A DNA stretch of 64,000 nucleotides from Monoplex corrugatus (lineage: Eukaryota > Mollusca > Gastropoda > Littorinimorpha > Ranellidae). Location of the stretch: positions 25,004,961-25,068,960 of the forward strand of contig CM060312.1 in NCBI GenBank assembly GCA_030674185.1, written 5' to 3'. The translations under genes and the position numbers were made by a program. Below are positions 43,470 through 54,700 of this stretch, piece by piece. The notes beneath the pieces are model-generated. The model saw nothing but the letters and a program-made list of their open reading frames with translations. It ran no database searches and was not told where the DNA came from. Position 1 is the first letter of the stretch. Every line of letters starts with the position of its first letter.

Positions 43470-44103
43470 CAAAGTTGTACATAAGCTGGGAGTAACTCTT
43501 GATAATACTCTCTCATTCCATAAACAAATTGTTTCCATCTGCAGTACATTACCTTGAAAATCAGCTCCATCTGTCTGAAGAGGCAACAAAAACTTTCATG
43601 AAAAAGATTTTTTTTTTTTAATTCATTGCAGATTAACTTTGAAATGTCTTGGGACAGCAGAGCATCACTACGCTCCAAATTCCGAGTAAACTTGTAAAAG
43701 CAAACTCCAAGTCCAAAACTCATCTGTATCCAAGAATTCTTAGTCCAGTTACTTCCATTTACCAGTCTTCCAGCTTACATGTGAATTGTGTTTGTCAACA
43801 TTTCTTTGGATCTTTGCGATGAAAATGTCAAAACACTGGAGACATAACCCAGAAGAACTGCACTGGGCAGCCTCAGACTGGACTGCTGTTTCACCTCAGG
43901 CAGCAGTGTCCTGAATGGTTGTCCTGTCAAGGATTGCTTACTGCAACTCACTACTGGCTGGCTGTCTTATCTGTCTTCTGTCTAGACTCCAGGAAAGTCT
44001 GAAATAATGCCACACAACTTATATCTTGGTCATCTTACTCTTCACAGATCATTCGTCTTCTCCATTCACCTCAGTGGCTCCTAACTAAAGGGACTCGAAT
44101 TAC
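43470..44103 (+). pseudogene. Degraded LINE reverse-transcriptase remnant
   Basis: Encodes GVTLDNTLSFHKQI near 43490 (compare GVTLDNTLSFEKHV in the 13.4-kb LINE) and RIAYCNSLLAGC near 43930 (compare RLDYCNSLLSGC), with multiple frame breaks. A nested hairpin element has landed at its 3' side, at TTAA 44104. Confidence 0.65.
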
Positions 44104-44297
44104 TTAACCCTTTAACTCCTGCACCCTGTACACCAGCATCCTGCATTGCCAACCATGCTAGCACAGCAAAATCTTAACCCTTTGACCTCCTCAGCTTATC
44201 CACAGCATTCTTCAGGAAGCTGGTGGATAGGGTGAGAGAGACAAAGGATTAAGTTATTGCAGTTGGTAGATAGGGTATGGAAGTCAAAGGGCTAAAT
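44104..44297 (+). mobile_element. Nested hairpin element in LINE remnant
   Basis: Left TTAACCCTTTAACTCC, inner element from TTAACCCTTTGACC at 44175, right end GTCAAAGGGCTAA, where the right TTAA has one change. Confidence 0.75.
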
Positions 44298-44485
44298 TAT
44301 CTGAAGGCATTACCCCACTACAGAACATGACTGATCTCACACACACACATACACACTCTCTCAAACATACATGCAGAGAATGCTGCACATCTCACATTAT
44401 ACTGATGCTGCACGGTCTCAGACACACATTGTTAATGATCTATCATACATGAGCATGGTATTTGTATGATCTTAAATCCTGTTCA

Positions 44486-44680
44486 TTTACACGATGCAAA
44501 AAGTGAGGCAACACTCACACATATGCAGAAAAACATATATATGCACCAAGAAACACTGACACACAAATACTAACACACAGTCACAGATAAACACACATAC
44601 ACACACACACACAAACATACACACACACATGCACACACGCATGCACACACACACGCATGCACACACGCACACACTGTATA
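44486..44680. repeat. Imperfect (CA)n tract
   Basis: CA-rich stretch with many single-base interruptions; no coding value. Confidence 0.8.
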
Positions 44681-44739
44681 CGTGGTGACAAGACCCCAAC
44701 TGTACAACACAGTTATCAATTTATTACTGGTACATTCCT

Positions 44740-46440
44740 TCTCTTGGTGGAAACAACCAAGTCACCCTTATGTGGTGCACTTCAATATAAGTCAATGGCA
44801 TTCATATAGATACACAGAATTCACTCTTATGGGGCACATTTCAACATGTCAATGACATATTCATGTAAAGAACATACATTTTTCATATGTAAACCTTAAC
44901 TTACATTTTCTGTCACAAAAAAACTTTTCAATACACTTCAATAACATGCTCATTTCATGCAGTACTTTCATCAGCTTTCATCCTCATAGAGCATGTTTCA
45001 CAATTACATTCACACATAACTTTCATATTACAGAGCTCATTTCAACATTACTGAAAGACACTTTCACGTCCATACATTACTTTCACCCCAGTAGATCACA
45101 CTTTGTTCTTACTTAAAGACACACTTATACCCATGTAACTTTCTCTCTTGTTGAGCGTATTTCAACATTACTTCAAGACACATTTACAGCCATACATAAT
45201 CTTCACCCTCGTAGGGCACATTTCAACATTGGTCAACGACACATTCACATCGATACATAAACTTCTTCCATCCTTACAGAGTACCTTCCAACATTATCTG
45301 CAACATTGAGAACTGGCCTGTTCACCACTGCCCGGTTCTAGTGGAGTCAGCTTGGTGTTCCATAGGTCCTTTCTTCACGCACCCCTCCACCTCCATCTCA
45401 AGACCTTGCAAGCACATAGCATTTTGCGCAGGCCCAGAGAGTGTCAGATAATTACTGGCAAGTTAGGGTGGAGTGCATATGGAACTGTCCAAGTGTGATG
45501 AATCCATCTTGAACAAACTCCAAACTCCATATTTACAAACTCACATAACTTCCATCCTTGTCAAACACATTTGTGACATCCCGGCATAAAATCAGCCTTA
45601 ACTACCATTTTGGGTATTTTGAGATATACATATCACAGGAAAAGTGTACATTCTGCTGATTATTTTGGTACTTGAATAAAGCTTGTGCTCAAAAAAATGT
45701 TGCTGTTATGTATGTTTAAAGTCATTAAGTTGTATGATGGCCATTTTGAGAAAATGGCCTCTAAAGTTTTTATGTACTCTCCTACACATTTTTAAAAATT
45801 TCTTTATTTGGTGGCTTTGACCCGGTTTATTTCTAATTTTAGCTGTCATTATCTGAAAGGTGCACCAAAGAGCTTCCTGTCAGTATGTTACATGTGGGGG
45901 TCTGTACAGGTTACGGTTCACAATAAGAGACAAAAAGAGGTACTTCTGGTAAAAAATTGCGTTCTTTCTGCTACGATCAGTGCATTAAAATACCACTTTA
46001 AATTGATTAATGATATTTTTTCAAGAAAAAAAAATTCTGTGAGGGATATCAATTTTGAGAAAAAGTCAAAACACCCCAGATAGACCCTCGGTCACCTTTT
46101 CAGCTCCTAGTGCTGTTCGACTGCCTGCTAGTTAAGACTTGAATTGGTGGTGGGAGGTCATATTTCACCATTAATCAGACACATTCATACCTATACATAA
46201 CTTTCATCCTGATGTACACAGATCCATTGCAACAAAATCCAAAGACACACTTACATCAACACATACATTTCATCCTTGCAGAGCACATTTCATCATTACT
46301 CAAGACTCAAAGGCACATTCACAACCATACACAACTTTCATCCTTACAGGGTACCTTTCAATATCATTCAGTGACACACTCTTGTGCATACTTGTGTAAC
46401 ATTCACACTCAGTGAGCACATTTAAATTTCAACACAACTT
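44740..46440. repeat. Degenerate minisatellite of about 60-bp units, interrupted
   Basis: The phrase ACTTTCATCCT..TAGAGCACATTTCAACATTAC, followed by a GACACATTCAC.CCATACAT link, recurs many times in 44740-45300 and again in 46170-46440. Family D SINE sequence (about 45330-45530) and an unclassified 0.5-kb block separate the two parts. Confidence 0.7.
45602..46131. mobile_element. Possible TTAA insertion within the minisatellite
   Basis: TTAA at 45598-45601 and 46132-46135; ends CTACCATTTT and (RC) CTAGCAGGCA agree only over the first six bases, five of six. It does fall between the two minisatellite parts. No coding capacity. Confidence 0.25.
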
Positions 46441-46854
46441 ACCAACGCACTGGTACATATCCATGTCCCCATCATGTTTCTCCACAAAATAAAATTTACT
46501 TTCTTTTAAACATTTCATCTGGAAGCCAACATTTTTTCATCCAACCCCCCACCCCCATTTTGTGTTTGGATCTTTGCTTGTATGAAAAGGCAAAACCAAC
46601 TCCCACTAATGATCTCTGCTTCCTACTGCATCAAAATAAGCTCAGAAATATTTTCAAATTTCATAAAATGCCAAAATCATACAACAATGTCTGTCTAAAA
46701 CAGAGTGATAAAAATGGGTGAAAATTTGCTACTGCTATTCCACAAACAAACCAACAAACATAAAACAAAATAAAACAAACAAACAAAAAAAAGCTCACCA
46801 TATCAAACCATCTTTTAAACAGCAAACCTGTACTATCATCAAGCAGTTGAAAGA

Positions 46855-47380
46855 GAGTGAAATGGTAGAGACCTAAACATCTCTTGGGGTCAGCACTATG
46901 AGTATGCTTCCCACCTATTCTCTCTTGCTAGCAGCTTTATCCTCCTCAACCCTGAACAGTGTCAGGTAGCCAGTTATAGCTGGGTGGACGGGAGGAAGTG
47001 TGCATAAATTTTGTTTCAGATCTGATTCAAACCTGTGCAAATCTGAGCTGTCACACTGGATGGCAGGAGCTCAAATTCCACACCAACCTGGCACTACACC
47101 AAACCCCCCTTGTGGAAAAGTATACACTGTCTTGTAACTTCACATCACAGATGAGGACAGAGACCTACTTTCCTCATGGCAGCACAACGAGGGTGGTGTC
47201 ACTCTCCTCTCCCTAGCAGCTTTATCTTTCCCACCAGTCATAAGCAGTTAGATACCCATTTACAGCCAGGCCAACTGATGGCAGCACATCCTAACATTTT
47301 TTTTTCAAGTAAGACTCAAACCTGTGCAATAAACTGGAAGTTGGAAGCTCTATTCATACATGAACCAGGGCTTGTACGGT
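46855..47380. repeat. Two SINE family F copies in tandem
   Basis: CTAGCAGCTTTATC occurs at 46928 and 47213, followed by CAGTTATAGCTGGGTGGAC and CATTTACAGCCAGGCCAACT, and by ATTCAAACCTGTGCAA / ACTCAAACCTGTGCAA. Each copy is about 230 bp. Confidence 0.55.
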
Positions 47381-47576
47381 TATCAAAAACATACACACCA
47401 AATCAACCCAGTCTAAAGATTTTAATTAGAAAGGACAGAAAGAAAGGTGGAAAAGAAGAAATATAACTAACATAAGAATCCCAAAATTCACCAAAAAAAG
47501 CAGTTCCTACTACTGAATTATAATGCACTACTCTACATTCCCCACAGACCTGGATATGCATGACCAGGATTCTTAC

Positions 47577-47672
47577 ATCTTTTGACTCTCTCAGCCTATC
47601 TGCCACTTCCAGCAGCTTCCTGTAGAAAGCTGGTAGTAGCTGGTAAACAGGCTGAGGGAGTCATAAGATAAA
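47577..47672 (+). mobile_element. Single-level hairpin element
   Basis: Only one palindrome: CTTTTGACTCTCTCAGCC left, CAGGCTGAGGGAGTCATAAG right, centre AGCTTCCTGTAGAAAGCTGG. It resembles the inner hairpin without the outer element. Confidence 0.6.
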
Positions 47673-48261
47673 AAGCATACGAAACTGTATAAAAAATAAA
47701 TATACTTAAAAAAAGCTATGAATTAAAGGCATGAAACACAATCTCACATGGACATCATTCACCCAAGAGCTATTTGCTTTTCTGCGTCAAGTCTATAAAT
47801 CTTTCATTCCTAAGAAAGATCAGTCACAAATTTTCCACTGTACAGAAGAACACCTGACCTGAACAGATTCTGAAAACTAATGTACAACTTGATGGTAACA
47901 ACTACAAAAAAGAGAAAAATCCTAGTCATATGTAAACAATCTGTTTTAATTTATTATTCAGCAGTTTCAAACATGAAAACTATAAATTTTTGTACTTGGT
48001 CGAGGTGTTCTGTCTTAACAAGCTTACTTGAGATGGAAAAGGCACTGTAACTTAGGTCATAATTTCAGACAATTTGCTTCAAAATGTTTTTCCTTATAAA
48101 TTTATAGGATGGAAAAATGTACACTATATTCTCTATTATTGTTTTCAATTGATTTTTCTTGTTTTGAAAGTTTTTCTGTGCTTCAAAACTGTTGACAGAG
48201 GTCTGAAAAGAATGCTAATACCACATATTATCTCACTTCTACACCTTTACAACCACCCAGC

Positions 48262-48333
48262 ACACACACACACACACAAATGGTCACTTCTTCACACACA
48301 CACACACACACGCACACACGTGCACGCACGCAT

Positions 48334-48364
<31 letters not shown>

Positions 48365-48368
48365 CACA

Positions 48369-48402
<34 letters not shown>
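48262..48402. repeat. (CA)n / (CGCA)n microsatellite
   Basis: CA runs with a central CGCA/TGCA block. It lies downstream of the MON1 stop codon, possibly in the 3' UTR. Region 47680-48260 shows no other feature except an AATAAA on the minus strand at 47950-47955. Confidence 0.9.
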
Positions 48403-48565
48403 ATACAGACACAGAGCTGAGTGCAGACACATATCGTAACCATCCACCACAACGACCACTCTGTACACTTGCTTGCGTCACCAGGGGTGGGATGACAGTG
48501 TCAGCGATGAGAGGATATAACCAACAGCAGAAAATGCCAACAGTACCAGGACACAAGAGTGGGAA

Positions 48566-48706
48566 TCAAAAAGTCACAGAGTTGAGAATGAACAGTCTGT
48601 CTTCCTCCCGTTTTATCCAGCGCAGGAGTCTGTTCACCGCATGGATGGCCCAATACTTTGTGATGAGGGGACCAAACACCGCGTACAGTTCAAATCCCTG
48701 AGTTAC
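48566..48706 (-). CDS. MON1: MON1 exon G (terminal)
   Basis: Forty-six codons plus TGA (48568-48566); acceptor tgcag ends at 48707, phase 0. Encodes [20 protein letters not shown] and [19 protein letters not shown], the third longin domain's final helix and family C-terminus. Confidence 0.92.
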   Translation of the reverse strand, partial: VTQGFELYAVFGPLITKYWAIHAVNRLLRWIKREEDRLFILNSVTF

Positions 48707-51700
48707 CTGCAGGACAAAAAAGTATCATAGTTTACCTGGAAAAGAACCATCGCAAACAAAATGACAAAAACAGGTTCTATCTTGCAGCTGATGTTAATAA
48801 TTCATTCTTGACACACTGATGTAATCATACATCAAAGCAGATCACCTGAAGCACTCAGTTTCAGTTTCTCAAGACGACATCTGCGTTCGGAACAAATTCC
48901 ACATGCATTAACGTCACAGGTGCCATGTGTATGGTGATCATGGCACAAGCCTTAAGCCTGCACATAAACCCATGAGCTGGCCAGGTCCTGAGGCCCTACC
49001 TAGCCTATGTTTTACCTAGTCTATATTATATACTGGTATTGTATCAGCCTATCACTGGAATAATCTTGGTTACACGTAAATGACGTGTATCTGTGTATCT
49101 TATCTTCAAAAAAAGGAACATATATATAAAGTAAATAAATAAATAATTATCTTAAAAAAACATGTATAAAGTAAATAAATAAAGGTCTGAATCACAACAC
49201 ACCTAGCAATTCTTTATAAACCCGTCTCACATGACAGAAAGAACCCCCCCCCCCCCCAACCCCCCCAGTCAAAACACAAAGCCTCAGCTGTCTATTAACT
49301 AGGTGAAGACAGTATTTTCTTAATCATAGGCCTGCGTGTAGTGGCTAGTGCAAAAGACTGACAACTGGGAAGATGGAGCTCCGCATCCCATCAGCCTTTA
49401 CCATTCTGGGATTTTGTGACATCAACCGGCTCCAACCCAGACACACAAGAGCATGATACCAACTCCATGGGAAACCTGAGATGATGCCATCAAGCCTCAT
49501 CCACTTCTTCTTTTCTTGTTTTGTTTTTAAGCATCCACTTCACGTAAATATACTGTAACCTTTACACAGCGTTCCAACTGCATAACTTTGCAGAAACAAA
49601 TTTTGCTTCTGTCCATTTAAACAAGATTTCAACATGTCAATCACCTGGCTAAGCTCTGTGTTTTGTTTGTTGACTGACTGAAACTACTAAATCATCCAGT
49701 TACATATCGTAAGAGCACCAAACATTTAACTAAATATTTCACATTTTAACACAATTTTTCACACACTAGTTGAAACTGAAAGCATGCTTATGCAGTAACC
49801 TGACTTCACATATGATTAATAGCATCATTTTTGTGCGTGTGTGACAGTGTCTCATGAACTCTTTGACTCCCTAACCCTGTCCACCAGCATTCTGCATTGT
49901 CATTCATGTTAGCAAAGCAAAAACTTAACCCTTCGACTCCCTCACCTTATCCAACAGCTTACTACAGGAAGCCGGTAGACAGGATGAGGAAGTCAAAGGG
50001 TTAAGTTTTTGCAGTTGGTGGACAGGGTGCGGGAGTCAAAGAGTTAACTCAGTTGTTCGAGAGCCATGGACAGGTTCTGAGATCAACCTTCAAGTGGGCC
50101 ACATGTTTTTTTTGTTTTTTTTTCTTAAGTGGCCCATCATCACAGTTGTCAGAATGCCATGCTCACAATGCAGGGACCATGGGTTCAATCCTTAGATGGG
50201 CTACTATTTTCCTTTCAGGACCTAGCCAGGGCATAGGGCTCTGTGCAGGTCCAAGAAGTCAGCAAAATAACTGCTGGTAGATATGGATGGAGCGTGTATG
50301 GAATTATCCAAGTGCAATGAATGCCCCTGAAACAAACAAACTACACACTACTAGCATCATGGAGGATGGATGGGAGTGAAAGACCTCCAAGAGTCATTGT
50401 TTCACCATAACAACACTGTCCTCTCACTTAACCCTTTGACTCCCACACCCTGTCCACCAGCATCCTGCACTGCCAACCATGCTAGCAAAGCAAACACTTA
50501 ACCCTTGATTCCCTCACCCTATCCACCAGCTTCCTGCAGGAAGCTGGTGGACAGGGTGTGGGAATCAAAGGGTTAAGTTTTAGCAGTTGGTCGATAGGGT
50601 GCGGGAGTCAAAGGGTTAAGAAGTCCAGGCCAAAGATTTGCATTCTCAATATGGTTTGATCCTAACACTAGATCCTAACACAACGATGCACTTTAAAACC
50701 TTTGCTACATCTCTTTGTCAGCACTGTTTGTCTTTGAATGCTGTTAAAAATGTATAAAAAGAAATCTGAAAAAGAAAAGAAAAGAAAGTGAAGTAAGTCA
50801 ACAACATTTTTTTAAAAACTAAATTAGTACAAAGAAACTTGGACATAAAGGAAAACTAAGTCACATGAAATGACATCAGCACGTGGCTAAAGATAGAGTT
50901 TTCAATTTCTCAAGGTAGTATAGTATCTCTCAGCTTGGAATAAATTCCACACACGAAAGATGGTAGTGATGCCATGGAGAAGATCCCAAATGATCAGGGC
51001 GTAAGCCATAAGCTGCACTCAAGCCCCAACGCCTACTTCACTTAATAGGTGTGTTATTCAGGGCACTGCTAAAAATTCCAGACAAAATACTGCAGGTACC
51101 TGTAACTTTCAAGCCAGGATATGTTTTATAAAAGGAAGCATAGAATATGACCAGACCTGTTATGCAGTCATAATCCCTCATGGGACTCCATTGCATCACC
51201 ACCATCATTCCTATTTTTGTGCATTATCACATCATTGTCAAACATTGTCTACAATTCAGTGTCCCTTCATGCCCTGCCCTTAAGATGATCTAAAATTCAG
51301 TGGGTTTGAAGGCTTGAAGTGAACTACATGGGAACAGTGACACAAAGCTGTCAAATGATGGGGCAATAAGAAAAGTGACTGATATTCTATCTTAATGGAT
51401 AAAACCGATCTGTGATTAAAATGGTTCGTTTTTTCTTCTTCTTCTTTTTTCTTTTAACCCTTTGACTCCCTATCCACCAACTGCAAAAATTTAAACCGTT
51501 GATTCCTTCACCCTACCCACCAGCTTTCTGCAGGAAGCTGGTGGATAGGGTGAAGGAATCAAAGAGTTAAGTTTTTGCATTGCTAGCATGGTTGACTATG
51601 CAGGATGCTGGTGGACAGGGTGGGGAGTCAAAGGGTTAACCTTCTGACTTTTCTCAGATGCATGTATGCACATCGTTTTTGCCAACGCTGTGCAGGCTGC

Positions 51701-54700
51701 ATGCTGCTGCCGAGTCTGAACAGTCCTCTTTGGGGGCGTGCATGCTAAGCGTTTGCTTGTTTCCATAAGCCACCAGACACTGACACGACTTACAGAATAT
51801 ATCAAATCAGCATATCTGATGTTCTGTGAGTGCATGCACACTACAGGGGTGTAGGTACAAACAGATCTGCACACATACTGTCTTGGGAGATTGGAAAAAT
51901 CATCACCTTTCACACACCAGGAGGGAAGTACCAAGTTGGACTGACCATCAAGATTAGTTGTAACTTTCATTCACATTTTCCTGATCATGTATTATTAAAA
52001 AAAAAAAATATCAGTGTTTTAGCTGTTTGCACACTATAATGCTAACTGGTATTTACAATTTTGGTGACTTGTGATGTTGTTATGTGCATGACAGTGACAT
52101 GCACACAGCACACACACACACACACACATGCGCACAAACACACGCACACATATACAACATAGACACACATATACACATGGAGCTCCAAATACTCACCCAT
52201 CCAAGCAAAGTTTCATACTGGCCCACGTGGAAAAGAATCTTGAGCGGCCGCCCTGAAGTGTGAATGCGATGGTGCAGATAGTAGTACATGCCAAACAACC
52301 GTTCCTGCTCTTCCACACTGGTGTAAGGCGCCTCCAGCTCTGGGCTGGTGTACTGCGCCGTACTGCGGGATTTGTAAAGAAAGTGGCGCAGGTCTGGAAT
52401 GCCGCATTGCACTGTGCTGTAGCTGGTGCGTTTGATGGAACTGTTGATGGCTTGCAGGGCATTGTAACGAATAAGGCGCTGGATAAACCAAGTCAAGTCA
52501 ACTTCATTACAAAGCAGTACATCAGTAATAAAAGATCTATGTTGTTAAAAGAAATCCTGCACCAAACAAAAGCAACAACAACAACAACAACAACAAAACC
52601 TAACCAACCAAACAAACAAAAGACACACAGGCACACAATCAGACTGACATCAGCAAAGGTCGTTCACCACAACATATAAACACAGTGTTGTATCATCAAT
52701 ACTATAACAGATCTGAAGACCCATAGAAACTCTCAACAGTAGCATTCAGGCTTAAGTGAAACAGCAAATGATATATGAGGGTAGCAGGGTGAACATGCAT
52801 ATAAAAGAAATCCATACATAGAATCTCAGTTTTAAAACTGTTACATTCCAGAATGACAACATAACTTCAGCATCTTCAACCCATGTTTATTTCAGTGACT
52901 GGCATGTCACCTGCTTGCATTTCTTTAACAGTTCTGTCTTAACCTTTTGACTCCCTTAGCCTGTGCACTAGCATCCTGCTCTGTCAACCATGACAACAAA
53001 GCAAAAATTTAACCCTTTGACTACCTCACCCTATCCACCAGTTTCCTGCAGTACAGGAAGCTGGTGGATAGGGTGAGGGAGTCAAAGGGTTAAATTTTTG
53101 CTGATGGTGGATAGGGTGTGGGGGTCAAAGCGTTAAAACATCTGCTAAAATGATGATATATTTATGGGAATCTGTGCATGAAATTACACAGAATGATGTA
53201 TTAGGCATGACTAAATGTATTTTCAGATGATTTATGTAGTAATTTCTTGAAATTACTACATATTTGTAATATTTTGTGGAAATTCCCATAAAAAACCTCA
53301 TAACCGCTCAAGATAGAAACCAAAATAACAAAGGGAAAAATAGAAGATATGACCCTCCTGACAAAATCTAAAAGTATTCAGACTTTGGCTGACCTCCTAC
53401 TAACAGATCAATGACAGCTGACGAGCTACAAAGAGCTGCAGAGTTCCAGTGCACTAAGTGGCTTGACCCGGCTGAATTTTGTTTGTGTTCACTTTCCTAA
53501 TTTCATAATTTCCTACTTGGACATTTCGTTTGATTTTCTTTCTATATTGCAATTGGAGCAAAAGATCATAATAAAGCTTTAAGACTGCAATATCAGCAAA
53601 CACAATTAATATCTTTCCAGATGCAATCTTCCCCCCCCCCCCCCCCCCCCCCCAGACACAAAACATACATAATAAAATACACAAAGCTATGAACTCACAG
53701 TTTTAATTTGTCCTTGGATTCGGAGAGAGTAAAGAATGAGTCCCGATCCACCGACAGTAACAAAAGACATACTTCACAGTCGTCATCCAGGTATGACACA
53801 TGAGCTTGCAAAAAGCCGCTGCAAAGGAAGAAAAATTATGTTGTAAACAAAACTGCAAAATAAAGACTTTAATCCTGAGTTCAATGGAATTAAACTGAAA
53901 GAGAACTTTCTGGGCCAGCAACATGACTCTCCATCATTGCTTTACCTTCCCATATTCTGAGCATGGCCAAATACTCATTCAGAATGGGTGGACAGAAGTC
54001 TAAACACACTTAAGAATTTTCAGGCAAAATTGACATCTGTGCAAACACATCAGTCAGATCAGAACGCCAATACAAACAAAACTGCTGCAACAGTACACGA
54101 ACAAAGCTATTATAACTGCACAGAACGAAACTAGAAGAAAGCTTCTGCAACTTACGAAACATGCCACGAAGACAGTTTCTGCATTCTACAACTTGAAACA
54201 ACTTTGAAAAAAATCCAAACCGCCCACCATTGCTATCAACACTGATAACAAATAACCAACCAACCAACTAACCAATCAATCCCACTTCTATCAACACTGA
54301 TAACAAGTAACCAACCCACCAACTAACCAATCAATCAACCAATAAATCAAACAAACAATAAATCCAAAGCCAACCAACAATATCACCTACCACAACAGAA
54401 GTCTAAACGATCCTGGCCCTAACACACGCATACATCAAAATCAATGCAGGCAAATCACAAGAGAGCTTACCTGGCATCAAATTTAGGAAGACATATAGGG
54501 GTCCAGGACTCTGCCTCTTTGAAGGACTCCGAGGCATTGACCAGGTTGATGATAAGATGGAGGTCCATGGGGTGTAGGTAGTACTTCTTCATCCTCACCA
54601 ACGTCACTAGCTGGTTCTTGGCGATGATCAGGGCAAATACCAAATCCTGAAAACATTCAGTAGAACACGTGCTATATCATTACTTGTTTGAACAGATACT

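Noticed and set aside
52193..52491. Alternative frames of MON1 exon F that would fit the phase of exon E
   Set aside because: Joining in phase gives a sequence with no MON1 similarity, while the other frame matches the family over 94 codons.
26873..53136. Regularly recurring palindromes as a CRISPR-like array
   Set aside because: Copies are kilobases apart, bounded by TTAA, and lie in animal introns and intergenic DNA; no spacer regularity or cas genes.
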